NCBI GenBank assembly: GCA_030064845.1
Contig: JASJEC010000003.1
Location: 1 to 64,000 of the forward strand
DNA length: 64,000 nt
Direction of reading: 5' to 3'
Source: Kiloniellales bacterium
GTDB taxonomy: Bacteria; Pseudomonadota; Alphaproteobacteria; Kiloniellales; JAKSDN01
Position numbers and translations under genes: made by a program. Positions 51,400 through 60,427 of the stretch are shown piece by piece. The notes beneath the pieces were generated by a model. The model saw nothing but the letters and a program-made list of their open reading frames with translations, did not search any database and was not told where the DNA came from. Each line of letters begins with the position of its first letter. Within the stretch, counting starts at the first letter, position 1.

Positions 51400-51459
51400 G
51401 ATCGGATTCACATGTTTAGACGGAAGCAGGACCTGCTTCCGTCTAAACATGATCCGATC
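51400..51459. repeat. Long palindrome between hutF and hutI
   Basis: A perfect inner palindrome of 20-bp arms (51411-51430 and 51432-51451, CATGTTTAGACGGAAGCAGG and its complement) is flanked by GATCGGAT (51400-51407) and ATCCGATC (51452-51459). It lies in the divergent hutF/hutI promoter region and could act on both transcripts. It may be a dispersed repeat rather than a HutC operator. Confidence 0.75.
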
Positions 51460-51503
51460 TAGGCTTCCGGCGTGAGGCAGGACCCAGCAAGGCGGGAATC
51501 ATC

Positions 51504-52733
51504 ATGGTGTGGGACCGGATCTGGACCGACGGCCGTTTGGCCACCATGCGCGGCCCCGCCGGTTACGGCGCCATCGAGAACGCGGCGATCGCCTGCATGG
51601 AGGGGCGCATCGCCTGGGTCGGCCCCATGGCCAAACTGCCGGACGAGCCGGGCCGTCTCGCCCGGGAGGTCACGGCGCTTGATGGCCGCTGGGTCACGCC
51701 GGGGCTGATCGATTGCCATACGCATCTGGTTTACGGCGGCGATCGGGCGAAGGAGTTCGAGCTCCGCCAGCAGGGGGCCAGTTACGAAGAGCTGGCGCGC
51801 GCCGGCGGCGGCATCCTCTCGACCGTGACCGCGACCCGCGAGTCCAGCCCCGAGGCGCTCTTCCTGACTGCGGACCGCCGCCTCCAAGCTTTGATCGCCG
51901 AAGGCGTCACGACGGTGGAGATCAAGTCCGGCTACGGGCTCACCCTTGAAGACGAACTGAAGCAACTCGAGGTCGCGCGCCGGCTGGGCGAAGCCAGGCC
52001 CGTGACCGTCCGCACCAGCTTCCTGGGCGCCCACGCCTTGCCGCCGGAGTTCGCCGGCCGGCCCGACGCCTACATCGCCGAAGTGGTCGCCATGATTCCG
52101 AAGGTCGCGACGTCCGGATTGGCTGATGCGGTCGACGCCTTCTGCGAAGGTATCGGTTTCAGCCGCCAGCAGACGGCCGCGGTGTTCGACGCCGCCGCGG
52201 CGGCGGGACTGCCGGTCAAGCTCCATGCGGACCAGCTCTCCGATCTCGGCGGAGCCGCCCTGGCTGCCCACCATGGGGCGCTCTCGGCGGATCATCTCGA
52301 ATACACCAGCCTCGAAGGCGTGCGCGCCATGGCCGAGGCCGGGACGGTCGCCGTCCTCTTGCCCGGCGCTTTCTACTGCCTGCGGGAGACCAAGCAGCCG
52401 CCGGTCCAGGCTCTCCGAGACTTCGAGGTGCCGATGGCCGTGGCGACCGATTCCAACCCGGGAAGCGCGCCCGTCTGCTCCCTGCTCCTGATGCTGAACA
52501 TGGCCTGCACGTTGTTCCGCCTGACCGCGGAAGAGGCCCTGTCCGGCGTCACCCGTCACGCCGCGCGGGCCCTCGGTTTGAGCGAATCACACGGGACGCT
52601 GGAGACGGGCAAAGCCGCCGATCTGGCGATCTGGGATATCGATCAACCCGCCGAGCTCGCGTATCGCATCGGCTTCAATCCCCTCCACCAGGCGGTCAAG
52701 GGCGGGGTCACCACGGTGGGAGGCGCTGTCTAG
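51504..52733 (+). CDS. hutI: Imidazolonepropionase
   Basis: A 409-residue amidohydrolase matching HutI: the metal motif [21 protein letters not shown], then [58 protein letters not shown] and the Asp in [11 protein letters not shown]. It opens the ring of 4-imidazolone-5-propionate to N-formiminoglutamate. The start at 51504 is the first Met and gives full length. The gene overlaps hutG tail-to-tail by 4 bp. Urocanase, which supplies its substrate, is not in the window. Confidence 0.95.
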   Translation: MVWDRIWTDGRLATMRGPAGYGAIENAAIACMEGRIAWVGPMAKLPDEPGRLAREVTALDGRWVTPGLIDCHTHLVYGGDRAKEFELRQQGASYEELARAGGGILSTVTATRESSPEALFLTADRRLQALIAEGVTTVEIKSGYGLTLEDELKQLEVARRLGEARPVTVRTSFLGAHALPPEFAGRPDAYIAEVVAMIPKVATSGLADAVDAFCEGIGFSRQQTAAVFDAAAAAGLPVKLHADQLSDLGGAALAAHHGALSADHLEYTSLEGVRAMAEAGTVAVLLPGAFYCLRETKQPPVQALRDFEVPMAVATDSNPGSAPVCSLLLMLNMACTLFRLTAEEALSGVTRHAARALGLSESHGTLETGKAADLAIWDIDQPAELAYRIGFNPLHQAVKGGVTTVGGAV

Positions 52734-53533
52734 GGCCTGAGTTTCGCCAGCGCCCAGTCGAGCGCCGTGTCGAGCATCTGACGGAGCACCGGGCGAACCT
52801 GGGCACACTTGTCCATGTTCATGCCGTAGGGCGGATCCTCGTTCATGTAGGTGCTCTGGCTCAGCTCGAGTTGAACGGCGTGGACGCCGTTTTCCGGGTC
52901 GCCGTAGGTCCGCGTGATGTAGCCGCCCTTGAAGCGGCCATCGACGACGGAGCTGAAGCCCTCGGCCTGCTTGGCGACCAGCTTGAGCTGCACGATCAGG
53001 TCGCGCGCCGCCGACGTGCCGTCGACCGTCCCGATGTTGAAGTCCGGCAGCTTGCCGTCGAAGAAACGGGGAACCTCGCTGCGGATCGAATGGGCGTCCC
53101 ACAGCACCGCGATGCCGTGGCGCGACTTGATGGTCTCGAGCTCCGCCTTCAATTTCTGATGGTATGGCCGCCAGACCTCTATCAGCCGCTTCGAGACTTC
53201 GTGGTCTTCGACCATCAAGAGGTATTTGTAGATGTTGTCCTGGGCGAAGGTCGTGGTCGGGCAGAGCTCGGTATTGCTCGCCTCGGGATAGAGCGGCTTG
53301 CTGTCCGGGTCGCGGTTCAGGTCGATCACGTAGCGCGAGTAGTTGGCCTGCAGCACAGATGCGCCCAAGTCATTGAGAAAGTTGTATAAGCGGTCCAGAT
53401 ACCAGTCGGTGTCCGGCAGCGCCCGCGCCTCGTCCGTCATGGCTGTCGAAACGGCCGTCGGCACGTGGGTTCCGATGTGCGGCATCGAGACCAAGAGGGG
53501 GCTTCGGCCCGGCAGGAAGAAATATGGTTCCAT
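52730..53533 (-). CDS. hutG: N-formylglutamate deformylase
   Basis: A 267-residue N-formylglutamate amidohydrolase-family protein: [15 protein letters not shown] near the N-terminus, [37 protein letters not shown] (metal-type Asp/His) and [19 protein letters not shown]. It hydrolyses N-formylglutamate to glutamate and formate, completing the HutF-HutG route. The start at 53533 has GGAG 9 nt upstream. It is convergent with hutI, with overlapping stop codons at 52730-52733, so mutual interference of the two transcripts is possible. Confidence 0.94.
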   Translation of the reverse strand: MEPYFFLPGRSPLLVSMPHIGTHVPTAVSTAMTDEARALPDTDWYLDRLYNFLNDLGASVLQANYSRYVIDLNRDPDSKPLYPEASNTELCPTTTFAQDNIYKYLLMVEDHEVSKRLIEVWRPYHQKLKAELETIKSRHGIAVLWDAHSIRSEVPRFFDGKLPDFNIGTVDGTSAARDLIVQLKLVAKQAEGFSSVVDGRFKGGYITRTYGDPENGVHAVQLELSQSTYMNEDPPYGMNMDKCAQVRPVLRQMLDTALDWALAKLRP

Positions 53534-53798
53534 AGCGCCCAACTCCGGGGGTAATCGTTATCGTGCCCTTAATGCGTGTCTTTCGGCGCGCCGTTCATTA
53601 CATGACAGCAAACGCCCGTTGATAAAGCCATAACGCCCGCCGGCGAGGGCCCGATAGGACTTCGGCCCTCGAACCCGCCCCGGACTGGCGCGCTACCGAG
53701 TAGCGCTACCGAGTCGGCGGCCATCGAATCGGCCTCGGCGAGACGCTACATCCGCCGGCACGCTCAGGCAATGCCGGGCGCGGCCCCGGGCTCCCATT

Positions 53799-54821
53799 CT
53801 AGGACCCCGGCAAGGGAAGAGTCAGGCTCAGGGTCAGGCTGCGGTTGTCCCGGGTAACCGCCAGCGTCAGGCTCGAGCCCGGCTTGGCCAACTGTATGGC
53901 CGCGGTCACGTCGCTCGCCTTGCGGATTCGCCGCTGGCCGATCCGGGTGACGATATCGCCTCGCCGCAGGCCGGCCGCCGCCGCGGGACCGTCCGGCAGG
54001 ACCCCGCGCACCCGCGCGCCGGAGATGGTTTGGCGTTCCTCCCGCGTCAGCGGGATCACGCCGAAGCCGGGGCGGCTCCATGCGACCGAGCCTCGGGCGA
54101 GGAGATCGTCAACGACCCGGATTACAAGTGGCAGGGAAGCCGCAAAGTTGATCCCGATATCGCTGTCCGACTGGCCGGTGAAGATTGCCAGCACGACGCC
54201 GACCAGGCGGCCGTCGCCATCGACCAGCGCGCCACCCGACATACCCGGGTTGATCGCCGCATCGGTCTGAATGAAGTCCTCGATCGCGTTGAACCCCATG
54301 CCGGTGCGATTGAGGCCCGAGACGACGCCGCAACTCACCGAGAGGCCGGTGCCATAGGGGTTGCCGAGCGCGCAGACCGGTTCCCCCAGACCTGGCTCGG
54401 GGCCGCGCGGCAGAACGGGAAGGTCGGCCTCGATCTTCAGCAGGGCAAGATCCGTGGCCCCGTCCCGCGCCACCAGCGCCGCCGGCATCACCAGGCCGTC
54501 GGCGGTGCGGATCGAGATCTCGCTGGCCCGCTCCACCACGTGCAGAGCTGTGACCAGATAGCCGCCGGCGGCGATCGCCACGGCGGTGCCCTCCGGCTCC
54601 GAGGCGGAAGGCGGCCCCGACTCGCCGGCCTGGGCGTGGCCCGGCCAAACCGGCTGCACGGTGACCAGCGACCGGAACAGACTGTCGTCGACCGCGGCGC
54701 GCGCGCCGGGCAAAAAGACCAGCAGGGCGATCACGACCAGTACGAAATGGCAGGTTTGGACGGCCCAGTGCGGAACACGGTCGATCGCCCTAAGTCTCGT
54801 CATCGCGTCCGGTATCGCCAT
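53799..54821 (-). CDS. HtrA/DegP-like serine protease with one PDZ domain
   Basis: A 340-residue exported protease. A signal or anchor helix at about residues 22-42 leads to the trypsin-fold domain with the triad H94 (VTALHVVE), D124 (GATDLALLK) and S195 ([11 protein letters not shown], where GNSGG reads GMSGG). A C-terminal PDZ domain includes [13 protein letters not shown] and [15 protein letters not shown]. It would degrade misfolded periplasmic proteins. The start is uncertain: 54821 overlaps yacG by 32 bp, while ATG at 54803 overlaps by 14 bp. It is probably co-transcribed with yacG. Confidence 0.87.
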   Translation of the reverse strand: MAIPDAMTRLRAIDRVPHWAVQTCHFVLVVIALLVFLPGARAAVDDSLFRSLVTVQPVWPGHAQAGESGPPSASEPEGTAVAIAAGGYLVTALHVVERASEISIRTADGLVMPAALVARDGATDLALLKIEADLPVLPRGPEPGLGEPVCALGNPYGTGLSVSCGVVSGLNRTGMGFNAIEDFIQTDAAINPGMSGGALVDGDGRLVGVVLAIFTGQSDSDIGINFAASLPLVIRVVDDLLARGSVAWSRPGFGVIPLTREERQTISGARVRGVLPDGPAAAAGLRRGDIVTRIGQRRIRKASDVTAAIQLAKPGSSLTLAVTRDNRSLTLSLTLPLPGS

Positions 54822-55005
54822 CCGCGGGGGCCTCGTCGGTGGGAATGCGATAGCTGCCGTTCAGCCAGTGCCCCAGATCGACCTGCTGGCAGCGGCGCGA
54901 GCAGAAAGGCCTGTAGTCCGGGACCGCCGGCTTGCCGCAATGCGGACAGGCGCGCTTGGTTTCCCGCCCCTTGGGAAAGGGAATGATCCGGGTTTCTTCA
55001 GCCAT
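54790..55005 (-). CDS. yacG: DNA gyrase inhibitor YacG (zinc ribbon)
   Basis: A 71-residue protein with the four-Cys zinc motif CPHCGKPAV ... [12 protein letters not shown], which matches YacG (zinc-binding, gyrase-interacting). WLNGSYRIP follows as in the family. The start at 55005. It lies in the conserved infA-maf-RNase E/G-like-yacG order seen in alphaproteobacteria. Confidence 0.93.
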   Translation of the reverse strand: MAEETRIIPFPKGRETKRACPHCGKPAVPDYRPFCSRRCQQVDLGHWLNGSYRIPTDEAPADGDTGRDDET

Positions 55006-55108
55006 GACCGGAGACTAGAGCGGATACAGCCTGAATGGAACCGCTCCGAGTACCGTTCAAACGAGTGGATCTGGTCCGAATCCGATATCCAGAGCGAGGC
55101 CGCCGGGG

Positions 55109-56311
55109 TCAGGGCATATCCACCACCCGGTAGCCCTCCGCCCCCTCGGGCCGCTCCACGACGACGAGCGGCCGGCCCCAGCGTTCCTCCTGGGCCGCGC
55201 GCGCGGCCGACACGGGCCCGCTCAGCGCGGCAGCCACCTCGGGCGCCGCCGACAGCGCGAAGGCGTGGCCCGGCCTGGCGGCCGACTCTGCCGCGATTTG
55301 GCGCAAGGCTTCGTAGGCCAGGGTGACGGGATCCTTCTCCCGGCCGCCGCCGGCGATGCCGCAGGGCCGGGTGATCACCTCGTGCAGGGCCGGGCGGGCC
55401 CGGCGCCGGGTCATCTCGACCAGGCCCGAGCGGCTCATGGAAAAGACGCGGCCCGGTTCCGGATCGTTCGCCAGCGCGCGTTTCAGCGCCTCGACCACCC
55501 GGCGGCGCGCCTCCGGCTCGTCGAGTGTCAGAAAATCGATCACGATCAGGCCGGAGAGAGCGCGCAGACGGAGCTGCCGCGCGATCGCCTGCGCCGCCTC
55601 GAGATTGACGTCCATCGCCTGATTCTGCGCGCGGCCCGCGCCGCGGTGGCGCCCGCTGTTGACGTCGATGGCCGTCAGCGTGGCGACCGGTTCAACCAGC
55701 AGAAAGCCGCCAGATGGGAGGTCGACGCGCGGGATCAGCAAGGCCTCGATTTCCGCTTCGACGCCTTCCCGCTCGAACAGCGGCCCGGACCCCGGATCGA
55801 GGCGCAGCCGCGGCCAATCCTGCGCGCCGGCATCCTCCAGACGGCGCTTGACGTCGGCCAGGGCCGCCGAATTGTCGAACACGATCTCGTCCGGACCCGG
55901 TTCGGTGAAGACAAGGCGTTCGAGGGCGTCGTCGCCGCGGGCCAGGAGAGCCGGCGGGCGAGCTTCGCGAAGCCTGCGCTCGAGCCAGGCCGGCGGATGC
56001 TTGATCCTGCCGCTCAGCCTCGGCCCCTTGCCGTCCTCGCCGTCGCGCAGGACGCGCACGGCGAGCGCGTCGCCCTCGCTGAGGCCTTTCGGCGCTTCAC
56101 TCAAGGGCAGGAAGCCGGCCCGCGCGGTCCCGATCTCGACGAAAGCGCCGTCGAGGGACTTCTCCACTTTGGTCACCCGGCCGTGGTAGAGGCTGCCGAG
56201 GCGGGAAGGACGGTCAGCCCGCTCTATGGCGAGATCTTCCAGGCGGTCGTCGACCAAGAGGGCCGCCCGCGTTTCCCCGGGCAGAGCCGAAACGAGCAGG
56301 CGACGGCTCAT
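55109..56311 (-). CDS. Ribonuclease E/G-family protein, short form
   Basis: A 400-residue RNase E/G homologue. The N-terminal S1 domain contains LGSLYHGRVTKVEKSLDGAFVEIG. The DNase I-like catalytic core has LTAIDVNSGRHRGAG, EAAQAIARQLRLRALSGLIVIDFL, with the metal-binding Asp residues. It is shorter than RNase G and lacks the C-terminal zinc-link and degradosome regions. The start at 56311 overlaps the maf stop by ATGA, so the gene is coupled to maf. It probably acts in rRNA or mRNA processing. Confidence 0.88.
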   Translation of the reverse strand: MSRRLLVSALPGETRAALLVDDRLEDLAIERADRPSRLGSLYHGRVTKVEKSLDGAFVEIGTARAGFLPLSEAPKGLSEGDALAVRVLRDGEDGKGPRLSGRIKHPPAWLERRLREARPPALLARGDDALERLVFTEPGPDEIVFDNSAALADVKRRLEDAGAQDWPRLRLDPGSGPLFEREGVEAEIEALLIPRVDLPSGGFLLVEPVATLTAIDVNSGRHRGAGRAQNQAMDVNLEAAQAIARQLRLRALSGLIVIDFLTLDEPEARRRVVEALKRALANDPEPGRVFSMSRSGLVEMTRRRARPALHEVITRPCGIAGGGREKDPVTLAYEALRQIAAESAARPGHAFALSAAPEVAAALSGPVSAARAAQEERWGRPLVVVERPEGAEGYRVVDMP

Positions 56312-56940
56312 GGCCGAAAGCCCAGCCCGGACAGGAGCGCCATGGTCTCGGCGAGGGGCAGGCCGACGACGTTGTGGTAGGACCCGTTGATCCAGGGGAT
56401 CAGGGCGCCCGCCCTGCCCTGGATCGCGTAGCCCCCGGCCTTGCCGCGCCATTCCTCGGTCGCGAGATAGCCATCGATCTCGGCTTCCGAGAGCCGCTTC
56501 ATCTTCACCGACGTGGTCACCAGGCGAAGCGCCCGGCGCCCGTCGGGCGCGATCACGCAGAGTCCGCCCAACACCTTGTGCCGCCGCCCCGAAAGGCGTT
56601 CCAGGCAGGTCCGAGCGGTGGCCGCGTCCTCGGCCTTGGGCAGGATGCGCCGGCCGAGCGCGACGACCGTATCGGCGGCGAGGACGTAGTCGGCAGGATG
56701 GCGCGCCGCCACTGCCTGCGCCTTGGCCAGGGCCAGCCGGAGAGCATAGGCCGCGGGCAGCTCGGCCTTCCCGGGTGTCTCGTCGATATCCGCCGGATCG
56801 ACCGAAGCGGGCTCGACACCGAGCTGCCTCAGCAGGTCGAGGCGGCGGGGCGAGGCCGACGCCAGCACCAGTCCGGACGAAGGTGCGGCGCCGGGCTTCG
56901 GGTCCGCTTTCTTGGCTTTTGTCTTGGCTCCGGCGCCCAT
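56308..56940 (-). CDS. maf: Maf-family nucleotide pyrophosphatase
   Basis: A 210-residue Maf/YhdE-fold protein: LVLASASPRRLDLLRQLG at the N-terminus, DIDETP, VLAADTVVALGRRILPKA and KAGGYAIQGRAGALIPWINGSYHNVVGLPL. Members hydrolyse dTTP, UTP and modified nucleotides. The first 20 residues (MGAGAKTKAKKADPKPGA) are an additional basic tail. It follows infA and is coupled to the RNase E/G-like gene. Confidence 0.93.
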   Translation of the reverse strand: MGAGAKTKAKKADPKPGAAPSSGLVLASASPRRLDLLRQLGVEPASVDPADIDETPGKAELPAAYALRLALAKAQAVAARHPADYVLAADTVVALGRRILPKAEDAATARTCLERLSGRRHKVLGGLCVIAPDGRRALRLVTTSVKMKRLSEAEIDGYLATEEWRGKAGGYAIQGRAGALIPWINGSYHNVVGLPLAETMALLSGLGFRP

Positions 56941-56955
56941 CGCCGGCGGCCCTGA

Positions 56956-57174
56956 TTACTTGAAACGGAAGGTTATGCGACCCTTGGTCAGATCATAGGG
57001 CGTCATCTCGACATTGACCCGGTCGCCCGCTAGAACGCGAATGCGGTTCTTGCGCATTTTGCCTGAGGTGTGTGCCAAAACCTCGTGTTCGTTGTCGAGC
57101 TTTACCCGGAACATCGCGTTCGGCAGTAGCTCGACCACGGTGCCTTGGAACTCGATCAGGTCTTCTTTCGCCAT
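56956..57174 (-). CDS. infA: Translation initiation factor IF-1
   Basis: A 72-residue OB-fold protein with the full IF-1 sequence pattern: [20 protein letters not shown], then [20 protein letters not shown] and [20 protein letters not shown]. It binds the ribosomal A site during initiation. It stops 16 bp before the maf start. Start at 57174. Confidence 0.98.
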   Translation of the reverse strand: MAKEDLIEFQGTVVELLPNAMFRVKLDNEHEVLAHTSGKMRKNRIRVLAGDRVNVEMTPYDLTKGRITFRFK

Positions 57175-57301
57175 ACACTCCCCTTAATGTTTCGCGGCAG
57201 CGCGATGTCCGCCCCGATCGGCGCAGCACACCCTGCGGCTGCGAGCGGCGCGGATCATACATAATCCAAGATTCGAAACAAACCCCGCCCGGCGATTTCG
57301 C

Positions 57302-60300
57302 TCAAGTTGGCGGAACCGTGCCGGGGACGCGAGCGGCCTCGCGCGGACCGGCGAGGCTGGAGAGCCCGAAATCGTGCAGAATCGCGTAGAGACAGGGAAC
57401 GACGATCAGCACGAGCAGGGTCGATGCCATCAGACCGAAGGCGAGCGACGTCACCAGAGGGATCAGCACCTGGGCCTGCAAGCTGGTTTCGAACAGCAGG
57501 GGCAGGAGGCCGGCGATCGTGGTCAGCGACGTCAGGAGCACCGGACGGAAGCGCTCCCGGCTCGCCCGGCGGGCCGCCTCGTCCACCTCGAGTCCCTCCT
57601 CCGAGCGCATCTTGATGAAGGTGACCAGCAGGATCGAGTCGTTGACCACGATGCCCGCGAGTGACGCGAAACCCAGCGTCGAAGGCAAGGAGAGATCGAG
57701 TCCCATCAGCAGGTGACCCCAGACGACCCCGATCAGCGCGAGGGGAATCGCCATCATGACGATCACCGGTTCGAAGTAGTCGCGGAACTGGAAGCTGAGC
57801 AGCACGAACACGCCAAGGAGTCCGAGCAGGAAACCGCGCATCATGGAGAACTGCGTCTTGTTCTGCTCGGCGGTCTCGCCTTCGAGCCCGATCCTGATGC
57901 CGGGATAGCGGGCCTGGAGCTGGTCGAGGAAGCGGGTCTGGGTGTCGGCGAGAATCTCGTTCAGGTTGGCCCGCTGCGGATCGAGATCGCCGCGGATCGT
58001 CACGGTGCGCAGACCGTCGATCCGGGCGATCCGCGCGTAGCCCCGCGCGACGTCGACCCGCGCCACGGCGGATAAGGGGGCCTGGCTTCCGTCGGGCAGG
58101 GTGACGGCGAAGTACTCCAGATCGGCGAGGCTGTCTTGGTCATCGGGCCTGAGCTGGACGTCGATCTCGAAGCTCTCCGAGCCGACCTGGATTTCCGCCG
58201 AGGTCATGCCGTAGTAGGCGGCGCGAAGCTGCGAGGCGATCTGCAGGGCGTCCAGCCCCATGCCCGTGGCGCCTTCGCGCAGCTGGAGGCGCATCTCCGG
58301 CTTGCCCGGACGCAGGTCGTCGGTCAGATCGGCCGTGCCGTCGTAACGCTCGAGCCAGGCGACCAGGTCGTCGGAAGCGGCCTTGAGGGTGACGAGGTCC
58401 GTCCCCTGAAGCCGGATCTCGATCGGCACGCCGGCCGGGCCGAAGTTGGGTTCCTTGAAGGTAAGCGCAACGACATCCGACACTTCTCCGGCTTCCTGGC
58501 GCCAGAGGTTGAGGATCTCGTCGATGCGGATCGGCCGCGATTCGCCTGAGATCAGGTCGGCGGTGACCGTCGCCAGGTGGGGGCCGGACTCGAAAGCGTC
58601 GGCGTTCACGTTGTACTGGACCAGGACACTCCGGACGAGGCGCCGCCCCTCGCCCAGGCGCGGCGAGAGCGCCTCGTCGACCCGCTTCAAGGCCTCCTCG
58701 ACCTGGGCGACGACCGCTTCGGTCCGGGCGAGCGGTGTCCCCTGGGGCAGGAGGATGCGCGCGTCGATCACGTCGCCGTCGAGGTCGGGAAAGGCCCGAA
58801 ACTTGAGCTGGCCGCCGGCGACCATGCCGAGCGAGGCAAGAAACAGGAACCCGATCAATCCGATGGTCAGATAGCGCCAGCGGACGGCCGCATCGACCGT
58901 CGTGCCGAGCCCCCTCTCCTTCAGTCTCTCGAAGGCCGCGTCGAACGAGCGGCGGAAACGGCCCCGCTTCTCCCGTGACGCGGCGCGCTGCATGTGGTGC
59001 GGCAGGATGAGAAAGGCCTCGATCAGGCTGACCGAGAGCGTGATGATCAGCACGATCGGAACGACCCGCAGAACCTTGCCGATATCGCCCTCGATGAAGG
59101 CCAGCGGCAGGAAGACGCAGACCGATGTAAGAAAGGCCGAGACGACGCCCGGCATGACCTGGCGCGTGCCGTCGATCGCCGCCTCGAGCGGCGGCTTCCC
59201 CTGCCGGGACTGCGTCGCGATGTTCTCGGCGATGACGATCGAGTCGTCCATGATGACGCCGATGGCGATCAGCAGGGCGACCATCGACAGCATGTTGAGC
59301 GAGAGGCCCAGCACGGTCATGACGAAGAAAGTGCCCAGGAAAGAGGCGGGCAGGCCCATGGCGACCCAGAAGGAATGGCGCAGGGAAAAGAACAGCCACA
59401 TGACCAGGAAGACCAGCACCAGGCCCTGCAGGCCGTTGCGCGACAGCATCTCGAGCCGGTCCTCGATGTTGGAAGCCAGGTCGCGGGTGAGGGCCAGGGT
59501 GACGCTGGGCGGCGCGCGCAGCCGCTCGGCTTCGACGAAGGCCTCGACCGCCCGCTTGACGGTCAGCGCGTCCTGGGACTTGGTCTTGCTGACCTGGAGC
59601 AGGGCCGCGCGCTCGCCGTTGAAGTAGACCCGCTCCTCGTCCAGCTCGAAGCGGTCGATGATCTCGGCGATCTGCCCGAGCCGGACCTCGGCCCCGGTCT
59701 CGGAGCCCTTGACCACGAGATCCTCGAAGCCGAGAGGGCTCTGCCGCTCGTCGTCGAAGCGGATCAGAACGTCGCGTTGATCGGTCTCGACGGTGCCGGA
59801 GGGCAGGTCGACGCTCTGCCGCTCGACGATGTCGGCCACCTGCGCCGCGCTGAGCCCCAGCTGACGCAGGGCGAGTGAATCGAGGGCGATCCTGATCTGA
59901 CGTTGGGAAAAGCCCTGCAGCTCGACCAGGCTGACCTCCGGCAGCTGGGTCAGGCGGTCCTTCAGCATCTCGGCGTAGACCTTGAGATCCGGCTCCGACA
60001 TGGGACCGGTGATGGCGATCGAGATCACCTTGTCGGTCCGGTTCAGCTGGCGGATCACCGGGATTTCCGTCACCTCCGGGAAGTCGTCGATTCCGTCGAT
60101 CTCGGTCTCGACCTCGGACATAAAGCGATCCAGGTCCGCGTCTTCGACCATTTCTATGGTGGCGGTCGCCCGCCCTTCGCGTGCGTCGCAGCGCACTTCC
60201 TCGAGATCGGTCACGTCATCGACGGCGTCTTCGATGCGCTGGCAGATCGCCTCCTCGACCCGCTCGGCGGATGCGCCGGGGTAGACGACCCGGACTTCCG

Positions 60301-60427
60301 CCGCGTCAATCGAGAAGTCGGGGATGATCGCGCGCTTCAGTGACGGCAAGGCGATCAGCCCTAGGGCGAAGAGGCAGAGCATCAGAAGGTTGGACGCCGT
60401 CGGATGGGCGGCGAAAAAGCGGATCAT
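57302..60427 (-). CDS. RND-family efflux transporter, inner-membrane subunit
   Basis: A 1041-residue HAE1-like transporter with 12 membrane helices and two large periplasmic loops. The TM4 Asp pair is in IGVIMDDSIVIAENIA; the N-terminal VVYPGASAERVEEAICQRIED and C-terminal GFASLAGIVVNDSILLV are typical. It exports drugs, solvents or other toxic molecules with the adaptor encoded just upstream (4-bp overlap at 60424-60427). The outer-membrane channel is not nearby. The pair interrupts the usual LMW-phosphatase - infA order. Confidence 0.94.
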   Translation of the reverse strand: MIRFFAAHPTASNLLMLCLFALGLIALPSLKRAIIPDFSIDAAEVRVVYPGASAERVEEAICQRIEDAVDDVTDLEEVRCDAREGRATATIEMVEDADLDRFMSEVETEIDGIDDFPEVTEIPVIRQLNRTDKVISIAITGPMSEPDLKVYAEMLKDRLTQLPEVSLVELQGFSQRQIRIALDSLALRQLGLSAAQVADIVERQSVDLPSGTVETDQRDVLIRFDDERQSPLGFEDLVVKGSETGAEVRLGQIAEIIDRFELDEERVYFNGERAALLQVSKTKSQDALTVKRAVEAFVEAERLRAPPSVTLALTRDLASNIEDRLEMLSRNGLQGLVLVFLVMWLFFSLRHSFWVAMGLPASFLGTFFVMTVLGLSLNMLSMVALLIAIGVIMDDSIVIAENIATQSRQGKPPLEAAIDGTRQVMPGVVSAFLTSVCVFLPLAFIEGDIGKVLRVVPIVLIITLSVSLIEAFLILPHHMQRAASREKRGRFRRSFDAAFERLKERGLGTTVDAAVRWRYLTIGLIGFLFLASLGMVAGGQLKFRAFPDLDGDVIDARILLPQGTPLARTEAVVAQVEEALKRVDEALSPRLGEGRRLVRSVLVQYNVNADAFESGPHLATVTADLISGESRPIRIDEILNLWRQEAGEVSDVVALTFKEPNFGPAGVPIEIRLQGTDLVTLKAASDDLVAWLERYDGTADLTDDLRPGKPEMRLQLREGATGMGLDALQIASQLRAAYYGMTSAEIQVGSESFEIDVQLRPDDQDSLADLEYFAVTLPDGSQAPLSAVARVDVARGYARIARIDGLRTVTIRGDLDPQRANLNEILADTQTRFLDQLQARYPGIRIGLEGETAEQNKTQFSMMRGFLLGLLGVFVLLSFQFRDYFEPVIVMMAIPLALIGVVWGHLLMGLDLSLPSTLGFASLAGIVVNDSILLVTFIKMRSEEGLEVDEAARRASRERFRPVLLTSLTTIAGLLPLLFETSLQAQVLIPLVTSLAFGLMASTLLVLIVVPCLYAILHDFGLSSLAGPREAARVPGTVPPT

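Noticed and set aside
51400-51459. Reading the hutF/hutI palindrome as a HutC operator
   Set aside because: HutC sites are short GntR-type palindromes; this one is far longer and looks like a dispersed repeat.
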